From contig NW_022985087.1 in NCBI RefSeq assembly GCF_010015585.1, positions 86,280 to 150,279 of the forward strand: a DNA stretch of 64,000 bases. Direction: 5' to 3'. Position 1 is the stretch's first letter. Each line of letters opens with the position of its first letter. Of the stretch, positions 10,757-21,951 are shown piece after piece. This stretch comes from Eremomyces bilateralis CBS 781.70 (lineage: Eukaryota > Ascomycota > Dothideomycetes > Eremomycetales > Eremomycetaceae). The translations under genes and the position numbers were made by a program. The notes under the pieces are model-generated. The model was given only the letters and a program-made list of their open reading frames with translations. It searched no databases and was not told where the DNA came from.

Positions 10757-13522
10757 ATGACCCGTGAATCCGGAAGAGAACGTCCCCATGAAGGACAGAC
10801 GGGTCCGTCCCCAGATCACCTCGCCGACTCCGAACGCTCCTACGAATACGAGTCGGGCGTGAACTCAGCTTACTACAGCTCTTCCTCGCACCGTCGGAGT
10901 CCGCCTCATGGTATATGATATTTGAGAGGATAGAGCAACGGAGTTTCAAAGACAGATGCTGATGTTCGCTTGGCAAAGATCTCCGTCGAAGAAGCCCTCG
11001 GCGCTCCAATATGGAAGCTCGCATAGATGGAGATGATCATAATTACTACGATGAGCGAGGCGATCGGTCATACGATCGACCGAACGATCGATACGAACAA
11101 AGACCTCGCGACAGAGGCCCTCGAGATCGCCATAGAAGCGGATATCGAGACAGAGATCGCGCTGGATACCGGTCGCCTCCATATGGAGAAAGACGCCGAA
11201 GTCTGAGCAGAAGTTCTCCTCGAGGGGGAAGAGACCGGTCACCACGCCGCGAACCCCAGCCGAGCAAGGAAATCCACATGGATGGACTTCCGGAATCTAT
11301 GAAGGAAGACGACGTTGGTCACCACTCTTCGCCGCTTGTGTTCTTTCCCAGTTGAATCCCTGTTTTACCACCATATCACTAAGTTCATTAATCAACCGCA
11401 ATGGGACTTCGGCTAAGTCATGATATGGCCGGCTCGGCCGTTTATACGAACAGATCATGAGAGAACTCAAACAGTATCATGTTGGGGAACTCAGCGATGT
11501 GCGAGTCGTCCGGGATAAGAAGACAGGTAATTCTTCCGCGTACCATGCGAGCCTCGTGTGAATAACGGGATTTCAAGGTCTCTCCCGCGGCTTCGGTTTT
11601 CTTCAGTTTGGAAACTTGGAAGATGCAGAGGATTTCATGGATCGCAATTACCCCTTCCTATACTTTCGTGGTCCGGAGGATTCAGACAGTGACTGGACTT
11701 TGAAGGTCAAATTGGCTTACAGTCGAGAGCGGGATATTTCGGATCGCAGCTCAGAACGGACTTGGCCATGTCCTAATGTACGTCCAAGTGTTTGGCCTGT
11801 TTGGACTGCGAGATCTTGCTGACTCCTGCAGTGCTCCGTTCAAAATTATGCAAAGCGCATGCAATGTTTCCGCTGCGGCGCTGCAAGACGGCTCGGTACG
11901 TCCCCATGTCTTATCATCGGTCGTTGGGAGTGCTGTTAACACTTATCAAGATCTCTTAGCCAAACCCGGCAATGTTCCGAATGCAGACCCCTTACAAAAT
12001 TTCACCAACAACGGCGATAGTGACGCTGCACTTGATTCCACACCTTCTCAATTCCTCTTACTTCGAGGACTCGAGCCTGGGGTAACTGAGGAATTGTTGC
12101 TCAAAGGGATCTCAAAGCTGTTCAAACATTCTGATCAGGAACTTCAATCGAAACCTGGGCAAAAGGTTGTCTCGACAACGTCTGTTGTGAACTTGGGGGC
12201 TCCCGAAGGTAGCCTGAGACGTATCTTTCTCATCCGAGATCGACACACGGATGACAGTTGGAGGTATGGGTTTGCGGAGTACCGCACTATCGAGGTATGA
12301 GAGCGGCATAGTTGGTATGCGTGAAGTCTTCTGATTGTGAGTAGGATGCCCAGGCCGCTTTGACAAAGTTCCACTCCTTGGACAAATTTACCATCTCATC
12401 GAAGCCGGTATGGATAAGCTACATCCATCCGGGCGTATTCGTACCCGATCTGAACCACGATCAGCCAGAAAAGTATACGTTCAAGGCAACGAATAATCCT
12501 GCCCTGCTACTGGCGTATTGGGACGCTGGAGCGTATGCAAATGAGCATGTCGTTGCATGTGACAACTCCCCTTCCGCCGCAGCCGGCAGCCAGACTACAG
12601 GCGAGGCCGAGTCTAGGAAGAATGGGTTAGACACAGGTAAAGATTCGAGCGCAAAGCAAACGAAGAAACGCAAAGCCGAGAATGTTGCTACACCCACCAA
12701 TAAGAAGGTAAGCATGATTGACACCTAGTACAGGAATCCATAGAGATTGACATGAAGAAGGTTATGCCATCGCATCTGCAACTGTGGACAAATCGGCATG
12801 CAGAGTTGCATGGAGGAAAGAAGGAAAATGAAGAAAGCCAAGGGGATACCTCTGGTCCGGATTCGAAACCGAACGTCAGTCATGTTCAATCATATGCCGA
12901 CGTTAATCGGAAGTGCTGTCTGCTCTGCACTCGTCAGTTCAAAAGCGTCGAGGAAGTCCACAAGCACGAGCGGCTCAGCAAACTCCATCAGGGTAATCTC
13001 GAGAACATTGACCTACGAAATAAGGCCTTGGAACGGCTTCGGAAGGCTGGTATCCCGGTCACAGTCCCGCCCATTGCTGAACCCTCTTCGCCCACCGGCT
13101 CCGGACAAGAATACCGGGATCGCGCGAAGGAGCGACGCAAGCTTGAATTAGCAGCGGGAAATGCTGGAGATCAAAGTCTTACACCCAACCGGGAGAAGGT
13201 CAAGTTGTCACTAGGTAAAAAGAGCTCTTCCAACATTCGACCTCCTTCTCCTGAGCCAGAGCCGAGTCCTGCACTCTCCAAGGGTGCCTCTCTCCTAGGG
13301 AAAATGGGTTGGTCCGCAGGCAGTGGTCTGGGTGCTGATGGATCTGGTCGGACCGCTCCTGTCCAAACCGAACTTTACCGCGAAGGTGTTGGTCTGGGAG
13401 CCCAAGGTGGGAAGATCGGGGATGCCCTTGAGGAAGCGGATAGGAATACCAAGGGCGACTATGGGACCTTTGTTGCACGGACAAAGGAAAAGGCAAAGGA
13501 GAGATTTGAGTCATTGGGTTGA
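10757..13522 (+). CDS. RBM5/RBM10-type RNA-binding splicing factor (RRM, zinc finger, RRM, C2H2, G-patch)
   Basis: Eight exons: 10757-10910, 10979-11313, 11454-11526, 11578-11777, 11832-11895, 11951-12294, 12345-12707 and about 12758-13522, roughly 765 residues. The N-terminus is arginine/serine/aspartate rich (RDRGPRDRHRSGYRDRDR). RRM1 starts at KEIHMDGLPESMKEDD and reaches TGLSRGFGFLQF across introns. A RanBP2-type zinc finger follows (WPCPN then CSVQNYAKRMQCFRCGA, split by an intron). RRM2 starts at FLLLRGLEPGVTEELL. The C-terminus has a C2H2 finger (CCLLCTRQFKSVEEVHKHE) and a G-patch (LLGKMGWSAGSGLGADG). This order is that of RBM5/RBM10, regulators of 3' splice site choice. The last 3' splice site is uncertain by 3-12 nt. 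Confidence 0.9.
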
Positions 13523-13883
13523 GGTTGTTATCGCCTCGAATAATGGAGACAATCTCATTGGATTTGATGAGATGACCAATTGGGCCAATGTGACGTTGCC
13601 CAGCACATATTATTTATTCCTCGTACTGTTTCACCTCGACAGTCTATATACATCACCGGTATTACTACCTCTCCTTGTGGAAATTGATCATTTTTCAACA
13701 ATCTCATCTGCCTCTTTCTTGTAGGCTATATTTCGGGGGGCTGTCAAAGAAATGTGGGCGACGCTTAAGTAGGAAGGTCGCAACCGTCATCTCCACATCA
13801 ATAATTAAGTATTCCCAATTCGAAGCCTTCTCGTACGCTGGAATTGTTCCATCAATATAACTCTTATCCATCCCAATCGTTTC
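13523..13883. other. Tandem gap, RBM5-type gene to aldolase gene
   Basis: 361 bp holding the 3' end of the splicing-factor gene and the promoter of the aldolase gene. No coding signal. Confidence 0.5.
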
Positions 13884-14987
13884 ATGATGCCGTCGATACC
13901 ACAGTCTGATGCAGAATGGGCGGCATTGATCTCAAATGTCGAGTCATCAGTCGAGGTATCGGAGGACCAATGTGCCTTGCCATCGCTTGACCAACAGCTG
14001 GCTCAATACTTTGACCACACGTTGCTCAAGTTGGACGCAACAGAAGAAGGAATTGAGAAGTTATGTACGGAGGCGAAAGAGCATGGATTCAAGGTATTTC
14101 TGCGTACAGTTTTCGCTTGTTGAACAGTTCTTGCATCGTCATCTTACACAGTCATGTTCCGGCTGCAATTTCATATATTTGAATGAACCGTCTCGAGAAA
14201 TATTGCTACGCATCCTTTCCCACTTCTTGTCTCCTGAAACCAACTACATATAATTTGATCATATACGGACATGAATCTAACGTGATCCTCTCCGTAGACG
14301 GTATGTGTTCGCGTCAATTGGGTCCCCAAATGCAAAGAGCTCCTCACCGGAACGGACATTGGCGTAGCATGCGTGATTGACTTTCACGAGGGGACGAGTA
14401 CACTGCAAGAGAAATCCGAGTAAGAGCTTTGACTGAATACCGTAAATTCCACTCTATCTTCGCCATGGATCTAATACATATATAGGGAAACGAAACTGGC
14501 TGTTGCACATGGTGCCTCCGAACTCGATCTCGTCCTTCCCCGTCAATTCCTCACAGGAGATGCGGAACAATATGTCACGCTCTACGACCACCTGAACACC
14601 ATCCGCACACTTGCCCCGTCTCCCACCGTGCTCAAAATCATCCTCGAAACGTCTCAACTGTCACGTAGCCAGATCATCGCCGCATGTACGATCGCGGGGT
14701 TCGCCTCCTTCGACTTCGTCAAGACGTCCACAGGCTTCTGCGGTCGTGGGGCGAGTGTCGATGACGTGCGGCTGATGCGGGCTTGCTCCGCGACGCTCGA
14801 ATCGCAGGGGTTTGGATGCAAGAAGATGGCCGTGAAGGCGAGCGGGGGGATCAGGACGCTGAAGGACACGATCGAGATGATCGCGGCTGGGGCGACGAGA
14901 CTGGGTGCGAGCGCTGGGGTGGGAGTTATGGAGGAGGTGAACGGAAGGGAGTCGAAAGGAGGTAATGCGGTTGCTGGTGGGTATTGA
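13884..14987 (+). CDS. Deoxyribose-phosphate aldolase
   Basis: Cleaves 2-deoxyribose 5-phosphate to glyceraldehyde 3-phosphate and acetaldehyde (deoxynucleoside breakdown). Three exons (13884-14093, 14298-14419, 14486-14987) give 277 residues. Motifs: YFDHTLLKLDATEEGIEKL at the N-terminus, VCVRVNWVPKCKELLTG at the start of exon 2, VACVIDFHEGTST, ASELDLVLP, and the Schiff-base lysine in FVKTSTGF (about K190), with the second conserved lysine in VKASGGIRT (about K227). Intron 1 is long for this window (204 nt); intron 2 is 66 nt. Two ATGs (13884, 13887) precede PSIPQ. It converges on the coiled-coil gene at 15314. Confidence 0.93.
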
Positions 14988-15313
14988 GCAAGTTGATTCT
15001 GTATATTACAAGATATCTTCATATTAAATACTCCGCGGTCGAGCATCGGGACGTTGGAACCGAACTCTAAACGCCCAATCATAGGGAAATAGTGCCCTAA
15101 TCTGCTTCTGCTTCCGAAGCATCCCTTATCCAACGCTCGTATAGATGATGCAGTGAAATCCATCTCGATTGTCTCGTGAATGCCTTGACCTCCATGCAAA
15201 CCATAAGAAGCTGCCTCGCAATCATCAACATGCTATTAAATCGTCCCAATCCATCTATCTCCCGGGTATCATTCGAATGGGTAAGAAAATCGTGGGAAAT
15301 GCATAAATCCGAA
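14988..15313. other. Convergent 3' region
   Basis: 326 bp between the stops of the aldolase gene and the coiled-coil gene. Nothing recognisable. Confidence 0.5.
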
Positions 15314-16882
15314 TCATGCCGTTCGTTTCGGTCGATCGAACGTCTCCGGCCACTTCAACACGGACACCTGTCCTAAATTCGCCATACCCTCTTTACCCTC
15401 CAGCTTCGCCCACATTAGGATCTCCAACTCCCACCGTCCATTGACGCGCTTCCTTCGTCCCTCATACAACTCGGCAAGCCGCTGCTCATATCCCCGATAA
15501 CACTTCAGCGTCTCCGCCACCTGGTCCCGCATCCGTTTCTCCAGCGCCCCGATCTGCTCCCGCTGTGAGCGCACCATATTATCCCGCGACCGCTCCTGTT
15601 TCATCCGTAGCCGGTTGACCGTCTTTCGATTCGTGGTGTCGATGTCGGCCCACTCGCGCTCCGATCGCTGTAGCCGCGTGCGCTCTTCATTACTCACGTC
15701 GCGGCCAGAACCGACGAAATCGCGACGCCACCGGAGTTGCTTTTCCAGGCTCTGGGTGCTCGATTCCAGTTCCTCCACGAGGGTGACCTCTTCTTCGAGC
15801 TGTCGATCCTCGAGAGTAAGGAGGTTGCTCGTGTGCGTGTTTTGCATGGGCACGAGTCCTCGTATGTGGGAATGGAAAATCGAGCGGAGCGCGAGCGTAC
15901 GGCAGTGCCGAAGGGTGGCACACTGTTGCAGGTGGAAATGTTGGAATCGTCGAAGCTGCCCTTGGGTACTGTTGTGAAGGGTATGGAGTTCGGGATGGGA
16001 GATGACGATCGTGTGTAGAAGCGGGGTTGAGATACTTCGCGAGTGAAATCGCACTGGAGTAGCGGAAGTTGGGTCTTCGTGTAAGGGAGCCATTGGGCGA
16101 AGATAAGGAGACATCGAGCGCTCCTGGATCGGCGTACTCCGACCAGACGCTGGAGCGGAGTGTGATATCTTCTTCGTGTGGGTGGTTCGGTTTGAGGAAT
16201 ATGATGCTCGAATGCCGAAGATTCGTCCAAATGCTCCCTTCGAGTTGCGGGAAGCAGAACGATCTACGTGCTCGAACGGTTGGTCGGGTGGCTCATCCTC
16301 TATGGTAGTCGCTTTTGACGCGGTTGATCCGCGCCGCAGTAAGCTCAAGCTGCGCCGGACCGGTCTTGAACTTCGAGAGCTGCTGCTGAAACGGCTTGCT
16401 GGAGTGCCAGAACGTTGCATTGCATCCTGGCTGTCGCTGGCAATCGATGCCATGGATTGTCGCACGCTGGTGCCCTGTGCTGCACTCGGTAGTCTCGTCT
16501 GCAATGTTATTCGAGGTGGGTGGTCTCTTGATGTACGAGAGGACGCGGAGGTAATGGCGGTGGATCCAGAGCTGGCCAGCCCTGAATGCGCGGACACGGA
16601 CGAACAGTCCGATGGAGTTGACGCCGTCCAGGCGGTGCCGAAGGAGTGATCGCGAATCGCAATGGGAATTTCGGCCTCGAGAATGCCCAGGTCGAGGGCA
16701 TCGGCGATGAGACGGTCATCGTGAGCTGCCTCACTCGTATGATCGAGTCGCAGAACTTCTATCTCGTAGATTGAATCGGCGAAGAGATGCGTCGGCGATA
16801 GTGCGACGTCTGGAAGCGTGGAGTAGGATCTGGTTCGGTCGTGGCTTGGAATGGGACGGAACGGTCCCGTACCAGCGGCCAT
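15314..16882 (-). CDS. Coiled-coil protein of unknown function
   Basis: Intronless frame; the first ATG is at 16880-16882 (MAAGTGPFRPIPSHD), giving 522 residues. The N-terminal half is rich in serine, threonine and arginine, with phosphosite-like RRSLSLLRRGS and many SR/SP pairs. About residues 45-80 (FADSIYEIEVLRLDHTSEAA) look folded. Residues from about 320 on form a basic, leucine- and glutamate-rich helical region with likely coiled coils (LEEEVTLVEELESSTQSLEK; REQIGALEKRMRDQVAE) ending in WELEILMWAKLEGKEGM. I recognise no domain. Coding bias and the long frame support a real gene. It opens onto a 5 kb gene-free region. Confidence 0.7.
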   Translation of the reverse strand: MAAGTGPFRPIPSHDRTRSYSTLPDVALSPTHLFADSIYEIEVLRLDHTSEAAHDDRLIADALDLGILEAEIPIAIRDHSFGTAWTASTPSDCSSVSAHSGLASSGSTAITSASSRTSRDHPPRITLQTRLPSAAQGTSVRQSMASIASDSQDAMQRSGTPASRFSSSSRSSRPVRRSLSLLRRGSTASKATTIEDEPPDQPFEHVDRSASRNSKGAFGRIFGIRASYSSNRTTHTKKISHSAPASGRSTPIQERSMSPYLRPMAPLHEDPTSATPVRFHSRSISTPLLHTIVISHPELHTLHNSTQGQLRRFQHFHLQQCATLRHCRTLALRSIFHSHIRGLVPMQNTHTSNLLTLEDRQLEEEVTLVEELESSTQSLEKQLRWRRDFVGSGRDVSNEERTRLQRSEREWADIDTTNRKTVNRLRMKQERSRDNMVRSQREQIGALEKRMRDQVAETLKCYRGYEQRLAELYEGRRKRVNGRWELEILMWAKLEGKEGMANLGQVSVLKWPETFDRPKRTA

Positions 16883-19800
16883 GACGGACCCCCAGAACCG
16901 TACCGGTAGCACGCGTGGTTGCGAACCACCTCGGTGTCGGAGAACGGGAAGGACCGTGGAGTATTATCCCAATTGCTGGGTCGCCTCGGTAGCTTTGGGA
17001 AGCCTTTTTCTTGGTAACGTCGCACCGTATCCGTTGGGGTTTGGGAAGCTAAGGTATCGGTGGGACAAAACGGTACCAAAGGTATTGGCTGTTGGTGCTT
17101 GAAGGTATTAGACAGGGCCGGGATACTCTTTGCGCTCCAGGTATTGCCGTCGTGTTGGACTGGAGAGGGAGATGGCGAAGGTAGTCGACGGAGGATCACT
17201 CGGTGGCGAATGAATGATAATGACTGGATGAGTGCGTAGGATTAGTGAGATGCAACAAGAGAGAAGGAAGAGTAGTAGTAGAGGGAAGGGGAGGACTGAG
17301 GAGAGTAAGGGCGGATGGAATTGAATGTCGGTATAGGTACGGAATACCTCCACCTTATTAGGGTCGTGTTGGAGGAGTGAACGAAGAATAACTGAGTGAG
17401 GAGCTTTACGGACTACATACCGTTTTGATATTCCACCACCAACCACCGACTGCGATTTCAGGTCACTACCATGATCTAACAAGTATTAACGACGAACATC
17501 GGATGTCAACCGTCACCGCACCAAGCGCTGGAAAGAAACGCTTGGACTGCTGGTAGGGATTCAGCCAGGATTTCTTTAGCGCCTCAGTGTCACGATAGTC
17601 GATACCTAGGTCATGAGGTTGTGCGTTTCCGGTTGAGCTGTGTGATGTAATGCTTGCGAATATTATCCCTTGGATAGTAATACAAGCAAAGAGAAGCAAA
17701 GAGAAGAGACAAGGCAGTCATGATCAATGGTTACGACCCAGAACAGTATGGGTACCTTTCAAGTTCCAACACGATCCCTCAAGTTCACCAAGATACACTG
17801 CATTCTTAGTAGGACAAGAACGCAGAGGACGAGCTGCGGTCTCACGCTTGAAAGAATCACCTCAATCATCATACTCGTCTATCCATGTTCTTAACTCTCA
17901 AGGGTACGGTGTTGACCTTACACTTAGTTCGTGACTGATGATACAGATAGACACGAGTTTCAAATTTAACACTGTTCAGCTCGCTCTGAACCGAGAACCA
18001 ACCCAAGAAGTGTTACCAGTTTGTTGTATTAAGACCAAGCCGAGCATTGTCGCTACTACATATTGTACATTTTCATTGCTATTTTACATTGTGAGACAGA
18101 CAATCAGTTGCCGTTAACTGCTAAATGCCTGTCGTTAGCCGGTCAGATGCAAGCCAGGACGATCAGTGGAGCAATTTATCTTCAGTTCGCGTGCGTCACG
18201 ACCATCTTGGGTCTTGGAGCTTAGCTAAATTATGTTCGGCTGAGTCGGAGAATTTCCCCACACTCCTGCGTCCTGTCAAATGTCAGCCCTTCATGCCGGT
18301 CTTTGTATTGAGTTCTCGGATGGGATCTCAGTCTCAGGGTCCCATTTGGTCTGTTAATTGTGCTTTTAATAAGCTCCCCTATCAATCTGGTAATGTAGAT
18401 GACGGAGACAGTTCTCAGAACCACAATTGCTGTTCTGACCCAAATCGCAATCAACGATGGACATGTCATAGGCTCCTAGCCCCTTTCCCTCTCTGCCCGC
18501 CTTTTGTGGTATTACTCGTGACTTTAGAGCTAGGTGCTTCCCCCGTTTCCCGTCTTAGTCAAAATATTGGGTATGCATGCAGCTGTTAGGATGTTTCTCA
18601 GGGTATAATATGCATGCCGAATTGCCAATCGATACCTGGACAGGTTCTTCAATATAGTACCACCGGACTTGTTGAGGTACAGGCCAATCCTGTTATGTAG
18701 TCGCTGCGGTATGACAGATTCGAGCCTGCTGTGATAATCTCATAGCATCTTTTATTATGATTGTCAACGGCTACACAGGAAGTTCATCCTTGGGTTCTGA
18801 TTTCTGAAGGTGTCAGGTACGGGGTCCAAAGCCGGCTTTCTATTGAAAGACAGGGTACCCAAGACGAAGGGTCACCTGCTACTGCCAGGCTGCCTTCGGC
18901 TCTATCGTGAGGGATCGGAATGCCTAGACAGAGAGTTTGAAAAACGGGGGAATTGGGAGGATGGGGTTGGATATTCTCTAGTCTCCACTCCGCAGAGTCC
19001 AGTCTGTCACTAATTTTCGGGTCTGAGCATGAAACTTTACCTTTGTTGGCACCAAAACATCATCTCAACTACACCGGGAATTCCATTGGCTATCAAGCAT
19101 CAAGGGCATCGAGGCGAGGGAATACAGACTGCCGCTCTCGTACCCCAGAGATTGAAATCAATCGTCAATGGTCATACAACCAAAGCAATATGGTGCGCAC
19201 TGGGCATTCCGTTTAACTTACCGGTAGGACGATGAGAATTTACATAGTAGTGAGATGCTGAGCCAAACCATTAATATTAAGCTTCCGCATCCTTATCCAA
19301 ATTCCAAGTCGATGCGACGAGCGACAGTCAAGAGGTGGCGTCGTTCTGACCCAACCGCCAACGATGGTTGCCGGAGCACGTGGTGATCGACCGGCAAGGC
19401 AGAGAAACTCCAAGACACGAGTCGATCAGGCTCCGGATACGAGATTTAAAAACGGAGAAGGTGAAACGACGTTTTACCTGAGTGAAGCAGCAAATTGACC
19501 AAGGAAAAAGATCTCCATGAATGGTGTGCCTGGGAGGTAAGAGGCGGGAGCTGACTGGGAGCAGAAATTGGACGTCTGGACTCTGGAGGCCTGAGCGATG
19601 GGATGGGCAGAATACGAAGGGGAAACTAGCAAAGAATGAGGGAAGAAATTGAAGGTTTCCCTTCCCGAAATGAGAGCCCACTGATCACGTTGCCAACGGG
19701 CGGAGCCGGTCAGGGTCCCGGAGCAGCAAAGGAACCGGGGGAGGCTAGGTGGCGAAGGCGCAAGAGAGAAACGAGGGTAAACGATGAGGCTGGGACGCTG

Positions 19801-21951
19801 GACGGTCTGACCTGACGCTTCTAAGTTCGAACGAGCACTTAGGACTTAGGAGCGGGATTCTAATTTGTAGTAGTGGATTCATGGCGGGAGGAAGTTCGAG
19901 TGGAATTATGGAGTTATGGAAGGCCGGGGAGGGGGATGTTGAGTTCTTGATGGAGTCGGGCCAGGGGGCAGTTGATTGGCAGTGAGATTAGGAGTCCCGC
20001 CGAGAGGATGGGCGGCTTGTCGCACCATCGACGCCCAAATGCTTATTATTTTGACTTTCGCAATGGTCATAGCTAGTAGCCCGTGCTAGGAAGGTATGAT
20101 TTCAGGATTTCCAGAAATGAAAAGCAGGACGGATATGAAGGTGTGCGGAAACAGGACGGGATAGATGGACGGACGACAATGTTCAAAACTCGAAAGCGGT
20201 AAGCAAGAAAGAGAAGAGCAGACAAGTATGACCAACCTGATGAACCGTGAAGAAATCCCTCGATGTTCGCATTCCGTGCATCCTGCATTATTGATCCACA
20301 GATGTAAACGACCATTTCGCCGATGAAGACCGATCAGACATGCGTGCTGTGGGTCTCCGACGCTGATTTCATTGCCTACTATATATTTGGAGTAGAGAAT
20401 ATAAAAAGAAATATGGAGGATTCAGTAGACAACGATGGAGCTGTGGAGGGTAATACTATAAGTTAAATAGGGACTGAGGGAGAGCATTTGAAGCTTGAAA
20501 AGCCAAAGCATATCCGTGCAGATATTCCGTATGTAGCATCCGTACACGCCTGTGTAATGACTAATGAGGTCAGTATCAGTAATTCAGTATTCCGTACTCT
20601 TAAAAGTCCAGATTCAAGAAACTCGACGAATCACGAAACCATGGTCCGCACTTCCGCAGCTTCGCTATTTCGCTTCCGTAACGTGCTGGGTACCAGGTAA
20701 TTAAGCAGTACCAGAGTCCTGGTGTTGATACCGGTAGTCTGCATCTTCAGCCTATCCCGTTATCGTTATCCCCGTACCCAGTCGCCCGTACCACTATTGT
20801 CTGTTACGAAGTACGACCCCAATTAGTGCTCCAACCGAAGTTTGGACTTTCTCCGCCCTTGATCAGTTCAGCAGTTAGCTGCATGTGGTCCAAGGTCTTC
20901 ACGATCCTCTTGGACTCTCATTCATACCCTCTTGCTTCTCGATTCTCCTCCTCTTCTTATGGCTTCGTCCTTTTGACATCTCCTTTGTCGAAGCCTTCCC
21001 CGATCATGGACTGTGCCCATGTAAATTTCGAACCACCACTCTTCTCCTGATGCTCCCCGTATCCTTGAGCTGGCTCTGACCCGATCTGATCCTCACCACT
21101 CCTACAACCCACTCGACCGAGCCTGGAACTTGGTCGCAGACAGTTTGGCTGTACCCGACCGTGGATTGTCTCTTCGTCTTCCCGTAGGTGATTTCTCTTA
21201 TCTCAGAACGTCCACTGTCACGAGCTCGCCTGAGAATGTGCTACACGGGCTGTCGCAGCCCATTCTCACTATTATGGGCGCATTATTCGCGAAGACCAGC
21301 ATGCCTGGTCCAACCCATACTGCGACTGCTTCCTTGCCCCATATCCCTTGGGTGATAATATCTTCTCCCCGATTTCTGATACAGACACATGACTCTCGGT
21401 ACAAGATATTAACTTTCCAATAGATTCAGTCTATCTACCTGCACTGCGACTGCCTCCGCCGCTGTTGAAGCATTTCACTGATCACGACAAACACCTGATA
21501 TACAGTTCCTTAGACCTTTTCGCGTGGTCGCTTGACAAGCCTCCAGTATCTGGTTGCACTTGGTAGCCAGGGTTTCGCGTATATTGCGTTTAATGAGCTT
21601 TCCGCCTGCCCAGTCCGCCTTGTGTGATTGAACGGGCGAAGCATCACCACAGCCGCCTTGCAACCTGCGATTTCGTTTGCTGTTATCCGTCGGAAACTCA
21701 TCGTTCAAACCAATCGATCTCTACGCACCTCGAGTTGCGATTCCGTTCGTTACGAACCATCGTGAGGAGCCGTCGGTGCTCTTCTGTCAAAGATCATTTC
21801 CTGTATCATTTCGTTTTTTCTTGTTCTAGCCATCTTTCGGTACCTGCTGCAGGCTGGCAATCTGACAGACCAAGTTTCGAAAGGTTGACCTGGCAGGCCT
21901 GTCCGCCGTCAAATCTATTTGCATTCACTGAGATTTTCTCAACGAACGGCG
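16883..21951. other. 5 kb gene-free divergent region
   Basis: The longest non-coding stretch of the window. It lies between a minus-strand start (16882) and a plus-strand start (21952). All open frames are short, overlap others and show no domain. The last about 1 kb before 21952 is pyrimidine-rich, as expected of a long 5' leader with small upstream frames. I find no clear transposon ends, tRNA or repeat array. A non-coding transcript or a small multi-exon gene cannot be ruled out. Confidence 0.6.

Noticed and set aside
18125-18589. 154-codon frame in the 5 kb gene-free region
   Set aside because: No domain, poor codon pattern, no supporting neighbour exons; a chance frame is more likely.
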